Shown here: positions 18,202 to 27,361 of the stretch, piece by piece
Layout: the number at the start of each line of letters is the position of its first letter
Numbering within the stretch: the stretch's first letter is position 1
NCBI GenBank assembly: GCA_900314995.1
Contig: OMXK01000002.1
Location: forward strand, 55,087-119,086
Origin: an uncultured Prevotella sp.
Lineage (GTDB): Bacteria; Bacteroidota; Bacteroidia; Bacteroidales; Bacteroidaceae
Reading direction: 5' to 3'
Length of the DNA: 64,000 nt
Position numbers and translations under genes: made by a program
Notes under the pieces: generated by a model
Database searches by the model: none
Seen by the model: only the letters and a program-made list of their open reading frames with translations
Told to the model about the DNA's origin: nothing

Positions 18202-18831
18202 ATGATGAAGGACTGGAAATACATATTGCTTGCAGTGATACTGTTCCCACTCGTGGGGATAGTATCATCGTGCAGCGAGGGTAGTGACGAAGGGGGCGAG
18301 TATGACAACTGGCAAGCGCGCAATGATGCGAAGGCGCAGGAGTGGTTTAATAATTCCGCTCTGAGAAAGATTCAGACTTACGCCATCGACGGCACATCGA
18401 GCAAACCCAGTGACTATATCTATGTGGAGGTGCTGGAGTCAGGCGATGCCGAAACCCCCACACCCTTCTTTACGGATACCTGTCGTGTGGCCTATCGTGG
18501 GCGTCTGATTCCTACAAACTCATATCCAGAAGGCTATGTTTTTGACCAGACTTATACTGGTGATTTCAATTGGAATACGGCTTATGAGAAGGACTTGACC
18601 TCAGCACCGCCTAATGGGGTGATAGCGGGTGTCGCCACAGCATTGATGAACATGCATGTAGGTGATCGCTGGCGTATACATATTCCGTATATGTTGGGTT
18701 ATGGAACAAGCGACTATACGCCCACCGGTAGTTCTACTAAGATTCTAGGATGTAGTAATCTGACGTTTGAACTTGCGCTCTACGACTTCTGGCATCCAGG
18801 TGTGTCGCGGCCTGCTTTCAAGGCAAGATAA
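18202..18831 (+). CDS. FKBP-type peptidyl-prolyl isomerase lipoprotein
   Basis: 209 residues with a lipoprotein signal: hydrophobic LLAVILFPLVGIVSSCSEG, lipobox VSSC with Cys at residue 24, so it should be a lipid-anchored envelope protein. The C-terminal FKBP domain (about 85-200) shows VAYRGRLIPT, GYVFDQTY, GVIAGVATALMNMHVGDRWRIHIPYMLGYG and LTFELALYDF, the usual core of the fold; the role would be folding of exported proteins. Its start codon follows the glyS stop with no gap, so translation is coupled. The domain has an insertion after VFDQTY compared with small FKBPs. Confidence 0.9.
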   Translation: MMKDWKYILLAVILFPLVGIVSSCSEGSDEGGEYDNWQARNDAKAQEWFNNSALRKIQTYAIDGTSSKPSDYIYVEVLESGDAETPTPFFTDTCRVAYRGRLIPTNSYPEGYVFDQTYTGDFNWNTAYEKDLTSAPPNGVIAGVATALMNMHVGDRWRIHIPYMLGYGTSDYTPTGSSTKILGCSNLTFELALYDFWHPGVSRPAFKAR

Positions 18832-18862
18832 ATACAAGCAAGAATAACTAAAACCTACGGCT

Positions 18863-19723
18863 ATGCAGAACGGTAAGTCAACCAATGTGAAGTACGCTGA
18901 ATATATCAAGCGGATCGAGATCGACTCGCTGTGGAGCGGAAAGAAACATATCATCTGGAATCTGAACCGACAGGTGAATATCTTGAGCGGCAGCAACGGT
19001 CAGGGTAAGAGTACGATTCTGAACAAGGTGGTGAAAGGCCTTTCTGCTGGCGGTGAGTTTCCCAGCCACATGCTGAAGGGTGTGAGGCTGGATGTGGAGC
19101 CCGAGGATGCCAAGTGGATCCGCTACGACGTGATCCGCTCGTTGGACTCTCCCATGATAGAGCTTTCGGAGTCGGGGCTTATGAACAGTCTGGCTAAGAT
19201 TCGCGAGATAGCGGGTCCTGTCGCTGTAAGGTCTGCCCTTGATTTCCAGATTTATCACCTGCAGCGGAAGTATCTGGACTATCAGGTGAACATCGGCAAC
19301 CGTATCATCGCCGAGTTGCAGCAGGGAAACATGGACGCAGCCCAGCATCTGTCAATGCAGAAGAAGCGTTTCCAGGATATTGTCGACGACCTGTTCTCGG
19401 AGACCGGCAAGAAGATTGTGCGGACGGAGAACGAGATCCGTTTCTCGCAGATTGGTGAGACGCTGGTTCCCTATCAGCTCTCGAGCGGTGAAAAGCAGAT
19501 GCTGGCTATCTTGCTGACGGTGCTCGTGGAGGATAACCAGCCTTATGTGCTCTTTATGGACGAGCCGGAGGTGTCGCTGCACATCGAATGGCAGAAGCGG
19601 CTCATCGATCTCTGTGTGGAACTGAATCCCAATGTGCAGATCATACTGACAACGCACTCGCCTGCTGTTATCATGAATGGCTGGATCGATGCCGTGACAG
19701 AGGTGAATGACATTACCACATAA
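18863..19723 (+). CDS. ABC-type AAA_21/AAA_15 ATPase, AriA-like partner of a TOPRIM protein
   Basis: 286 residues of one SMC/ABC-like ATPase domain. Walker A GSNGQGKST is at 43-51, a signature-like SSGEKQ at about 206-211, Walker B LFMDEPEVSLH at about 230-240 and an H-loop TTHSPAV near 262. There is no membrane segment and no long coiled coil. The next gene, 16 nt away, encodes a DUF4435 TOPRIM-like protein; the pairing of such an ATPase with DUF4435 is the layout of PARIS (AriA plus AriB), in which the ATPase senses a phage protein and holds the nuclease. Known AriA proteins are longer, so this may be a distant or domesticated relative. Alternative: a housekeeping OLD-like ATPase conserved in Bacteroidales. 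Confidence 0.82.
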   Translation: MQNGKSTNVKYAEYIKRIEIDSLWSGKKHIIWNLNRQVNILSGSNGQGKSTILNKVVKGLSAGGEFPSHMLKGVRLDVEPEDAKWIRYDVIRSLDSPMIELSESGLMNSLAKIREIAGPVAVRSALDFQIYHLQRKYLDYQVNIGNRIIAELQQGNMDAAQHLSMQKKRFQDIVDDLFSETGKKIVRTENEIRFSQIGETLVPYQLSSGEKQMLAILLTVLVEDNQPYVLFMDEPEVSLHIEWQKRLIDLCVELNPNVQIILTTHSPAVIMNGWIDAVTEVNDITT

Positions 19724-19739
19724 AGCCTGATTTGTCATT

Positions 19740-20738
19740 ATGCCGAAGGGGCTAAAGGGATATCTCAACTCTGGTTATTTCGAAGCGGCCAATTCGCTCA
19801 CTTCGAAAAAGGCGCGCCATAGGATTGTGGCCTATGTCGAGAGTTACGATGATATCTACTTCTGGCGGACGGTGCTCAGCGAGTTTGAGAACGATAAGCG
19901 CTATTTCGAGGTGATGTTGCCGTCGAAGGGCAATCTGTCGCGTGGAAAGAAGTCGGTGCTGATGAACTTCCTCGAAGGAGAACCGCTGGGCAAGGACATG
20001 ATAGCCTGTGTGGATGCCGACTATGACTATGTGATTCAGGGGAGCACAGCTCAGTCGAAACGGGTGCTTGAGAGCCCTTATGTCTTCCACACCTACGTCT
20101 ATGCCATCGAGAATTTCCAGTGTTATGCGCCTTCGCTGCATAACGTGTGTGTCTCCGTGACGCTTAACGATCATCGTATCTTTGATTTCCGTGGGTATTT
20201 TACACAGTTCAGTGAGGCATTGTTCCCCCTGTTCGTATGGTCGGTCATGCTGTATCGCAACGGCAACTATCCTAAGTTCTCGATTACCGATCTCAACAGA
20301 ATTGCCGACCCTGGTGGTTTCAATGTGATGGATCCGGAGCCGTCGATCAGGAATGTCAAGCGCAAGGTTCATACGAAGATCAACGAACTGCAGCGTCTGT
20401 TCCCCGAAGCCAAGGAGGAGTATCTGGCCACTAAAGACAGTCTGAAGGCATTGGGCGTGACACCGCAGACCACCTATTTATATATACAGGGTCATCATCT
20501 GTTTGATACGGTCGTATCGCCGATCCTGACTAAAGTGTGCAACCTGTTGCGCCAGGAGCGCCAGAATGAGATCTATCATGCCAAGGCGCATAAGACTCAG
20601 AAGCAAAACGAGATGTCCTGCTATGAGAACTCACAACAGGACATCAAGGTGATGCTTAAAAAGAATAGCGGCTATATGCTCTCCGAGCAGTTCCGGCGCA
20701 TCCAATCCGACATCCGCGAATATCTAGGCACTGATTAA
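19740..20738 (+). CDS. DUF4435 TOPRIM-like protein, AriB-like candidate effector
   Basis: 332 residues. The N-terminal part carries a TOPRIM-like acidic set: E34 in IVAYVESYDDIYFWR and D92, D94 and D96 in IACVDADYDYVI, as in OLD-family nucleases and primases, where these residues bind Mg2+ for phosphodiester chemistry. The middle part (about 115-170) has IENFQCYAPSL, a landmark of DUF4435. The C-terminal 120 residues are helical and charged. In PARIS the DUF4435 subunit AriB is a tRNA-cutting toxin released by the ATPase. Whether this one is active, toxic or has another role cannot be read from sequence. It closes the glyS operon and faces manA, with the palindrome CACGGCCGTG in the 20-nt gap. 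Confidence 0.82.
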   Translation: MPKGLKGYLNSGYFEAANSLTSKKARHRIVAYVESYDDIYFWRTVLSEFENDKRYFEVMLPSKGNLSRGKKSVLMNFLEGEPLGKDMIACVDADYDYVIQGSTAQSKRVLESPYVFHTYVYAIENFQCYAPSLHNVCVSVTLNDHRIFDFRGYFTQFSEALFPLFVWSVMLYRNGNYPKFSITDLNRIADPGGFNVMDPEPSIRNVKRKVHTKINELQRLFPEAKEEYLATKDSLKALGVTPQTTYLYIQGHHLFDTVVSPILTKVCNLLRQERQNEIYHAKAHKTQKQNEMSCYENSQQDIKVMLKKNSGYMLSEQFRRIQSDIREYLGTD

Positions 20739-20758
20739 CACGGCCGTGCCTAAAAAAC

Positions 20759-21712
20759 TTATACGAATGTTTCGAGGAACTTGATTGTGCCTTCGATTTT
20801 CACCTCAGTGGTGGTGGCGGGGAGAAGGATGGTGTCGCCCATCTTGAATGTCATCTCCTCACCATTGGCCTTGATAGTGCCTTCGCCCTTTACGGCTATC
20901 AGGATCACGAACGAGTCGAGCTCGGAGTAATCCAGCGTCATCGGCTCTGTCAGATCATAGACCGCTGTCGTGAAATAGGGACATTCAACGAGTTGTACGC
21001 CTTCGTTCAGAATGGGTTCGTAGCCTGCACGGTAGTTGGGCAGCACGGTATAGTCGATGCTCTGCGCAGCCTCCTTGGTGTGGAGCTCGCGGTAGTTGCC
21101 GTCTTTGTCCTTGCGCTTATAGTCGTAGATGCGGAAGGTCACATCCGAGGTCTCCTGAATCTCTGTGACGAAGCATCCAGAGCCGATGGCATGGATACGA
21201 CCAGCGGGGATGTAGAAGACGTCGCCCTCTTTTATCTCGTAGCGTGCCAGTGCATCGACGATGGTGTCGTTCGCAACCATCTGTTCATATTCCTCGGGGG
21301 TAATCTTCTTCTTCAGACCATTGTAAAGGTGGGCGTCAGGGGCAGATTCCAAGGTGTACCACATCTCGGTCTTGCCGCGCGGCTTGCCCAGGCGATGGGC
21401 TGTCTCATCATCCGGATGCACCTGAATGCTGAGATCCTGACGGGCGTCGATAAACTTGACGAGCAACGGGAACTCATCGCCGAAGCGCTGGTAGTTCTCC
21501 TCGCCTATGAGTTTTGCTTTCTGTTCGCTTACCAGCTGGTTCAGGCTCTTGCCTTTATCGGGGCCATTAGCCACGATCGTCTCGTTATCCTTCACGCCAG
21601 AGATTTCCCAGCTCTCTCCGACGCGTTCCATCTGAGTGTTAAGATGCTTGAAGGGGATAATCTTGTCACCTCCCCAGAGTGTCTGCTTAAGCAGTGGTTC
21701 GAATTTATACAT
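20759..21712 (-). CDS. manA: Mannose-6-phosphate isomerase, class I
   Basis: Zinc enzyme interconverting mannose 6-phosphate and fructose 6-phosphate, feeding GDP-mannose and GDP-fucose synthesis. The 317-residue length is that of the short Bacteroidetes/Firmicutes type. Motifs are LLKQTLWGGDKI, GESWEISG, the zinc-ligand region FPLLVKFIDARQDLSIQVHPDDE, GKTEMWYTL, and GDVFYIPAGRIHAIGSGCFVTEIQETSDVTFRIYDY in the cupin core. It starts 20 nt after trkH and ends the dxs-trkA-trkH-manA operon. Confidence 0.95.
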   Translation of the reverse strand: MYKFEPLLKQTLWGGDKIIPFKHLNTQMERVGESWEISGVKDNETIVANGPDKGKSLNQLVSEQKAKLIGEENYQRFGDEFPLLVKFIDARQDLSIQVHPDDETAHRLGKPRGKTEMWYTLESAPDAHLYNGLKKKITPEEYEQMVANDTIVDALARYEIKEGDVFYIPAGRIHAIGSGCFVTEIQETSDVTFRIYDYKRKDKDGNYRELHTKEAAQSIDYTVLPNYRAGYEPILNEGVQLVECPYFTTAVYDLTEPMTLDYSELDSFVILIAVKGEGTIKANGEEMTFKMGDTILLPATTTEVKIEGTIKFLETFV

Positions 21713-21732
21713 AATATTATATTAGTGTGTAG

Positions 21733-23190
21733 TTAATTTTCCTTCCAGAAGCTGCGGGTGAACAGCACCAGCACCGTCATAATCTCAAGACGTCCCATGA
21801 GCATCAGCGGACAGAGTAACCACTTGATATAATCAGGTAGTATTGACCATGACATCACAGGGCCGATCTGCGTGCCCAACGTCGGACCTACGTTGCTCAC
21901 ACAACTCAGGGCGATGGTGATGGCATTCGTGTTGTCTATGCCTGCCACAATCATGATCGTAGCAGTTATGATGACCATCAGTATCGTCAGCGTGAAGAAT
22001 GCAAAGAGTGCCACCAGTTTCAGCTGAGGTATGTTGATGCCGTTTATCTTGACGGGTAATACGGCATTCGGGTGCAGACTCTGGCGGAAGTTGTTGCGTA
22101 TCACCTTCAGCAGCATCACGCCTCTGATGCACTTAAAACCACCGCTAGTGCTGCCTGCACAGGCGCCCAGATACATCACGACTCCCAGTATCACCCAAGT
22201 GATGTGTGGCCAAGTGCCCGCATCCTCGTTAAACATGCCTGTGGTGGTTATGAACGATACCACTTGGAACAATGCGCTGCGGAAGGCATGCTCCAGATCA
22301 TAGTCCATACGAGTAAGCAGCAGATACATAATCCAGAGCGTGGCTCCGGCTACGACGCTGATATAGAGTTTGAATTCTGAGTTCGTGAACAGGGATTTCA
22401 GTTTCATCTTGATTATACTTATATATAATAAGGTGAAATTGATGCCCGAAAGGAACTGGAAAGTGATCGAGATATAGTCGATGGTAGCAGAGTCGAAGTA
22501 CTCTGTGCTCTCGTTGTGGATGGCGAATCCGCCTGTGGCCGTTGTAGTCATAGCGTAGTTCACGGCCTCAAACCAGTTCATACCCGCAGCCCAGAATGCC
22601 AGTCCGCAGGCAATGGTCAGCGTCAGGTAGATACTCCAGATCCATTTGGCTGTGGTGGATAGTCGCGGGTGCATCTTGGCCTTGATGGGCCCCGTGGCCT
22701 CGGCAGCAAACACCTTCACGCTACCACCCACCAGCGATGGCAGAATGGCGATGGTGAAGAAGACGATTCCCAAGCCGCCAATCCATTGTGTGAGCGAGCG
22801 CCAGAACAAGATGCCGTGAGGCAATATCTCCACATCGTCGATAATCGATGCACCAGTGGTGCTGAAACCTGACGTCGACTCAAAGAAGGCATCAGTGACA
22901 TTGGGAATACAACCGTGGGTAAGGAACGGAAACATGCCGAAGAACGAGAAAATCACCCATACTGCCGTGACGAGCAGATAGGCATCACGACGGCTTAATA
23001 TGTTTTCGGCATTCTTTCCGAATAGCATAAATAAGGCACCGCATCCGAAGGTCAGCAACATCGATAGCAGGAATGCCATCTGGTCGTCTTCGTCGTAGCT
23101 GAATGAAATGATGGCGCACCACGACATGAAGAACGCCTCGATGAAGAGCAGCGAACCGATGATCTTGCTGATGATACGGAGGTTTACCAT
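21733..23190 (-). CDS. trkH: Trk/Ktr potassium uptake channel subunit TrkH
   Basis: 485-residue inner-membrane protein that forms the K+ pore, gated by the cytosolic TrkA ring. Hydrophobic segments run through the whole length, and the four P-loop motifs are recognisable: TSGFSTTGAS, TTTATGGFAIH, ITTTGMFNED and SCVSNVGPTLG, each with the selectivity-filter glycine. Extra conserved stretches include GGLGIVFFTIAILPSL and GACAGSTSGGFKCIRG. It overlaps the 3' end of trkA by 7 nt, so channel and regulator are translated together. Confidence 0.95.
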   Translation of the reverse strand: MVNLRIISKIIGSLLFIEAFFMSWCAIISFSYDEDDQMAFLLSMLLTFGCGALFMLFGKNAENILSRRDAYLLVTAVWVIFSFFGMFPFLTHGCIPNVTDAFFESTSGFSTTGASIIDDVEILPHGILFWRSLTQWIGGLGIVFFTIAILPSLVGGSVKVFAAEATGPIKAKMHPRLSTTAKWIWSIYLTLTIACGLAFWAAGMNWFEAVNYAMTTTATGGFAIHNESTEYFDSATIDYISITFQFLSGINFTLLYISIIKMKLKSLFTNSEFKLYISVVAGATLWIMYLLLTRMDYDLEHAFRSALFQVVSFITTTGMFNEDAGTWPHITWVILGVVMYLGACAGSTSGGFKCIRGVMLLKVIRNNFRQSLHPNAVLPVKINGINIPQLKLVALFAFFTLTILMVIITATIMIVAGIDNTNAITIALSCVSNVGPTLGTQIGPVMSWSILPDYIKWLLCPLMLMGRLEIMTVLVLFTRSFWKEN

Positions 23191-24539
23191 ATCGTATTCT
23201 TTTTGAAGAAGGTCTCTACGTTTTTCAGTTTGGTTTCATGACAGAAAACCATCACGGAGTCGCCTGCCTGAATCTGTGAGTTACCGTTGACGAGCATTCC
23301 CACACCGTTGCGTACCAGTCCGCCGATGGTTGTGCCAAACGGCAATCCCAGATCCTTAACGGGCTTCCTGGTGACCTTTGAACCTTCGGCAGCAGTGAAC
23401 TCAGCCACTTCGGCATCGACGAGCATCAGCGAACGCAGATTGTCGACGTCGGCATCCAGCAACATCTGGAAGATATGACTGGCGGCAATGGTCTTCTTGT
23501 TGATGATAGTTCCGATGTCGAGGCTTTCGGCCATACTGACATAGTCGAGATTCTCTACCAGTGCCACCGTCTTACGTACACCGAGCTTCTTAGCGGTAAG
23601 ACAAGCCAGGATATTCGTCTCTGCATTGCCGGTAAGCGCCACGAATGCTTGTGTATTTCTGATTCCCTCCTCTTCGAGCAGTCCCAGATCGCGACCGTCA
23701 CCGTGGATCACCATCGTTTCATCTTGTTCCAGCAATTCGTTCAGCCTTTCGCAGCGTTGGATGTCTTTCTCGATGATCTTGACGTTCATGTAGTTAGGGA
23801 TAGCCAATGCAGCCCTTACAGCCGTCTTTCCGCCCCCCATGATAATTACGTTCTTTACATCGGCATAATGCTCCTTGCCGACAATCTTACGGATATAGGG
23901 GATATACTCCTTGGTGGTCATGATATAGACGAGGTCGTTGACGTGCAGCTCGTCCATACCGCTAGGGATGATAGTATCACCACCACGTTTGATTGAAACG
24001 ACATGATAGGGGTCGTCAGGACCACAGAGGTCGCGCAGAGGCTGATTCAGGATCTCTGCTGATTCCCTCAGTTTGATACCCAGCAGAACCAGCGCACCGT
24101 TGTGTACGTCCCAACGTTGTCTCACCCACGATAACTTCAGACCATTGGTGATATCGATGGCAGCAAGCACTTCGGGGTAGATCAGTGAGTCGATGCCCAG
24201 ATCCTTAAAAAATGGCTGTAAGTCGGGCGACAAGTTTTCATAGTTGTCAATACGGGCAACGGTCTTCTTCGCACCGAGGGCATGCGCCAGGATACAGGCA
24301 TTCATGTTGATGCTTTCTTCGGGCGTAACCCCTACGAACAGATCGGCATTGGTCACACCGGCTTCTTTCAGCGCGTTGATACTGGTGGGAGAGGCCTGAT
24401 AGGTCATCACGTCATAGTCGCTCATGCCACTCAGTCTTTCATCATCGGCATCAATCAGCACACAGTCCAGATGTTCGCGCGATAATAGTTTCGACAGATG
24501 AGTACCTACGGCACCTGCACCGGCAATCACAACTTTCAT
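23184..24539 (-). CDS. trkA: Trk potassium transport regulatory subunit TrkA
   Basis: Peripheral NAD(H)/nucleotide-binding protein that gates TrkH. 451 residues with two tandem RCK modules: the first begins [17 protein letters not shown] and binds the nucleotide ribose with LIDADDERL; the second begins near residue 230 with [17 protein letters not shown] and [13 protein letters not shown]. Each is followed by an RCK_C domain ([15 protein letters not shown] and [14 protein letters not shown]). The start overlaps the 3' end of dxs by 4 nt (ATGA) and its stop overlaps trkH. Confidence 0.95.
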   Translation of the reverse strand: MKVVIAGAGAVGTHLSKLLSREHLDCVLIDADDERLSGMSDYDVMTYQASPTSINALKEAGVTNADLFVGVTPEESINMNACILAHALGAKKTVARIDNYENLSPDLQPFFKDLGIDSLIYPEVLAAIDITNGLKLSWVRQRWDVHNGALVLLGIKLRESAEILNQPLRDLCGPDDPYHVVSIKRGGDTIIPSGMDELHVNDLVYIMTTKEYIPYIRKIVGKEHYADVKNVIIMGGGKTAVRAALAIPNYMNVKIIEKDIQRCERLNELLEQDETMVIHGDGRDLGLLEEEGIRNTQAFVALTGNAETNILACLTAKKLGVRKTVALVENLDYVSMAESLDIGTIINKKTIAASHIFQMLLDADVDNLRSLMLVDAEVAEFTAAEGSKVTRKPVKDLGLPFGTTIGGLVRNGVGMLVNGNSQIQAGDSVMVFCHETKLKNVETFFKKNTIW

Positions 24540-26434
24540 TGTTCCTTAATTGCGTTCACAATATCTTCTTCACTCAGTCCGGTTATTTTCTGTAGCTCGG
24601 CTACGGTTCCGTGTTCCACGAAAGAATCGGGTAGTCCCATGCGTACTACCTTCGGCTGATAATTGTGGTCGTTCATCCATTCCAGCACGGCAGAGCCCAG
24701 TCCGCCTTTTTTGACACCGTTCTCAACGGTGATAATCCGCTTGAACTTCTTGCCTACCTCTTCAAGAATCGTCTCGTCGATAGGTTTCAGGAATCGCATG
24801 TCATAGTGGGCAACACTGATATTGTCGCCTGCTTTCTTGAGCAGTTCGATAGCTCTTGTCACATTGTTGCCGATGGGACCGATGCTTAATACGGCCACGT
24901 CGCTACCGTCGTGCAACTTACGGCCTGTGCCGACTTTGATTTCTTCAAACGGACAGCGCCAGTCCTGCAATTCTCCGCCACCACGGGGATAGCGGATTAC
25001 GAACGGCCCCTTGTCGGGCAACTGTGCCGTATACATCAGTCTGCGTAGTTCATGCTCGTCGAGTGGCGAAGCAATCGTCAGGTTCGGTATAGGTCTTAGT
25101 GCTGCAAGGTCGAAAGCACCATGATGCGTAGGACCGTCTTCTCCGACGAGCCCGGCACGGTCGAAACAGAACACCACGTTCAAGTTTAGCAGGGCTACGT
25201 CGTGGATGATATTGTCGAATGCCCTTTGTGCAAAGGCACTATAGATGTTACAGAATGGAAGCAGACCGTCTTTGGCCATGCCGCCAGAGAAGGTTACTGC
25301 ATGTCCCTCGGCGATGCCGACATCGAAGGTGCGCTCAGGCATCTCCTTCATCATGATATTCATCGAGCAGCCAGAGGGCATTGCAGGTGTCACACCGACA
25401 ATCTTCGGATTCTGTTCGGCCAGTTCCAACAGCGTATGACCAAAGACATCCTGGTATTTCTGAGGCTTGTTGGGATCGTTGTCAACGATGCGCTCACCTG
25501 TGTCGGGGTTGAACTTTCCCGGTGCATGCCATGTCGTTACGTCTTTTTCCGCAGGAGCGTAGCCGTGGCCCTTCTGCGTATGCAGATGCAGCAACTTCGG
25601 CCCTCTCATATCTTTGATCTGTTTCAGGATGCGCACCAGCTCCTTCACGTTATGACCGTCGAATGGTCCGAAGTAGCGTATGTTCATACCTTCAAAGACA
25701 TTCTGCTGGTGGGAGATGGCACTCTTGATGGCGTTGGTGAAACGGATGATACCCTTCTTGCGGTCATCGCTCAGCATGCCTTTACCATTCAGCCAGCGGG
25801 CAGCTTTAAAACGCATGGCATTATAGGTCTCGTTGGTGCTCAGGTTCAGCAGATATTGCTTCATACCACCCACGGAACGGTCAATCGACATATTATTGTC
25901 ATTGAGGATAATCAGCAAGTCGTTAGGACTCGACGATACGTTGTTGAGACCCTCGAAGGCTAATCCGCCGCTCATTGCGCCGTCGCCGATTACTGCCACC
26001 ACATGGCGATCCTTCTTACCTTCCAACTCAGCGGCCACAGCCATTCCAAGGGCAGCGGAGATGGAGTTCGATGCATGTCCGCAGGCAAATGTGTCATAGA
26101 CACTTTCCGTGGGAGACGGGAAGGGCTTGATGCCACCCAGTTTGCGGTTGGTACAGAACTGCTCGCGCCGTCCCGTCAGTATCTTATGTCCGTAAGCCTG
26201 ATGGCCTACATCCCATACGATTCTGTCTTCTGGGGTGTTATAGACATAATGTAAGGCTACGGTAATTTCTGCTACACCAAGGCTGGAGGCCAGATGACCA
26301 GGGTTCACCGCCACTTCTTTCACAATATCCTCGCGCAGTTCCTTACATACCTGAGGTAAATCGTCAACAGACAATTTGCGCAAATCCTCAGGGTACTTGA
26401 TCTTATTGAGTAGTGTAAATTCAGTCTTTTCCAC
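24536..26434 (-). CDS. dxs: 1-deoxy-D-xylulose-5-phosphate synthase
   Basis: First enzyme of the MEP isoprenoid pathway, condensing pyruvate and glyceraldehyde 3-phosphate with thiamine diphosphate. Motifs: catalytic His region [23 protein letters not shown], the TPP signature [31 protein letters not shown] and the C-terminal transketolase domain. I place the start at a GTG (26434) giving [19 protein letters not shown], 632 residues. A longer frame from a TTG at 26479 would run across the promoter element at 26457-26464, which argues against it. ispH of the same pathway lies at 59766. First gene of the dxs-trkA-trkH-manA operon. Confidence 0.95.
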   Translation of the reverse strand: MEKTEFTLLNKIKYPEDLRKLSVDDLPQVCKELREDIVKEVAVNPGHLASSLGVAEITVALHYVYNTPEDRIVWDVGHQAYGHKILTGRREQFCTNRKLGGIKPFPSPTESVYDTFACGHASNSISAALGMAVAAELEGKKDRHVVAVIGDGAMSGGLAFEGLNNVSSSPNDLLIILNDNNMSIDRSVGGMKQYLLNLSTNETYNAMRFKAARWLNGKGMLSDDRKKGIIRFTNAIKSAISHQQNVFEGMNIRYFGPFDGHNVKELVRILKQIKDMRGPKLLHLHTQKGHGYAPAEKDVTTWHAPGKFNPDTGERIVDNDPNKPQKYQDVFGHTLLELAEQNPKIVGVTPAMPSGCSMNIMMKEMPERTFDVGIAEGHAVTFSGGMAKDGLLPFCNIYSAFAQRAFDNIIHDVALLNLNVVFCFDRAGLVGEDGPTHHGAFDLAALRPIPNLTIASPLDEHELRRLMYTAQLPDKGPFVIRYPRGGGELQDWRCPFEEIKVGTGRKLHDGSDVAVLSIGPIGNNVTRAIELLKKAGDNISVAHYDMRFLKPIDETILEEVGKKFKRIITVENGVKKGGLGSAVLEWMNDHNYQPKVVRMGLPDSFVEHGTVAELQKITGLSEEDIVNAIKEQ

Positions 26435-26456
26435 TATATTATCTGTTATTTTGCTG

Positions 26457-26464
26457 CAAAGATA
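26457..26464 (-). promoter_or_regulatory. -7 element TATCTTTG for dxs
   Basis: TATCTTTG on the minus strand, 22 nt before the GTG start at 26434. Its position decides the start choice for dxs. Confidence 0.7.
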
Positions 26465-26601
26465 AACATTTTTTGTCAATATACAAAAAAAAACATTAAT
26501 TTAACATGATGAAACATGAATAAGACATAAAACCGAATTAAAATTTTTGCAAAGAGTGCAATAATTATAGTTAAATATTTGCAGGATACATAAAAACTTC
26601 A

Positions 26602-26609
26602 TATTTTTG
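26602..26609 (+). promoter_or_regulatory. -7 element TATTTTTG for the glycine cleavage operon
   Basis: TAnnTTTG match 30 nt before the lipoate ligase ATG. The leader is too short for a glycine riboswitch, and no paired aptamer-like folds are seen. Confidence 0.6.
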
Positions 26610-26639
26610 CAAAAAGTTAAAATGACTGTTGCCTAAAAC

Positions 26640-27350
26640 ATGAAGTATATCTCTCTGCCGGTTTCCGAAACCCGTCGTCTTTCCTTCTATTTGGCGATGG
26701 AGGAATTCGTGGCGCGTCACCTCGATGAGCCCGATGCTTTCTTTATGTGGCAGGTGGGGCCGAGTGTGATTTTCGGGCGCAATCAGGTGCTGGAGAATGA
26801 GGTCAATGTGGCTTACTGCAGGGAGCATGACATCAAACTCTACCGCCGAAAGAGTGGGGGAGGTTGTGTGTATGCGGACATGGACAATCTGATGCTGTCG
26901 TTTATCACCACCGAAGAGAACGTGATCTTTGCCTTCAATCGTTTCGTCAATATGATATTGCTGGTTCTGCGCAGACTCGGCATCGAGGCAACAGGTACAC
27001 AGCATAACGACATCATGATCGGCGATCGTAAGGTGTGTGGCACAGCCTGCTACCATGTGGGAGGCAGAAGTATCGTCCACAGCACGATGCTCTATGATAC
27101 GAATATGGAACATATGCTTAATGCCATCACGCCTGGCCCTGAGAAACTCGAGAAGAAAGGCATCCAGAGCGTGCGCCAGCGTATAACCTTACTCAAGGAT
27201 TATACGACACTGGAGGGAGTAGAGGCATTGAAACAGTTGATACGGGATACCCTTTGTGTGGGAGAGCGTCAGTTGTCGCAAGACGACGTGGCAAAGATTG
27301 AAGCTATCGAGGCTTCGTATCTGAAAGAAGAATTCATTAACTTATTATAA
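26640..27350 (+). CDS. lplA: Lipoate-protein ligase, catalytic domain only
   Basis: Attaches lipoate to a lysine of carrier proteins such as GcvH. 236 residues of the BPL/LplA/LipB fold: GPSVIFGRNQ at about 40, the lipoyl-AMP binding RRKSGGGCVYAD at about 67-78, HNDIMIGDRKVCGTACY with the catalytic lysine, and GIQSVRQRITLL. The C-terminal accessory domain of E. coli LplA (337 residues) is missing, so activation of lipoate may need a partner or proceed by transfer. It begins the gcv operon, 11 nt before gcvT, which makes GcvH the obvious substrate. Confidence 0.9.
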   Translation: MKYISLPVSETRRLSFYLAMEEFVARHLDEPDAFFMWQVGPSVIFGRNQVLENEVNVAYCREHDIKLYRRKSGGGCVYADMDNLMLSFITTEENVIFAFNRFVNMILLVLRRLGIEATGTQHNDIMIGDRKVCGTACYHVGGRSIVHSTMLYDTNMEHMLNAITPGPEKLEKKGIQSVRQRITLLKDYTTLEGVEALKQLIRDTLCVGERQLSQDDVAKIEAIEASYLKEEFINLL

Positions 27351-27361
27351 AACTACGATCT

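Noticed and set aside
26435-26479. Upstream TTG extension of dxs by 15 residues
   Set aside because: The extension would contain the promoter element TATCTTTG; the GTG at 26434 gives the normal N-terminus.
26610-26639. Glycine riboswitch before the gcv operon
   Set aside because: Only about 25-30 nt lie between the promoter element and the first start codon, too few for the aptamer.
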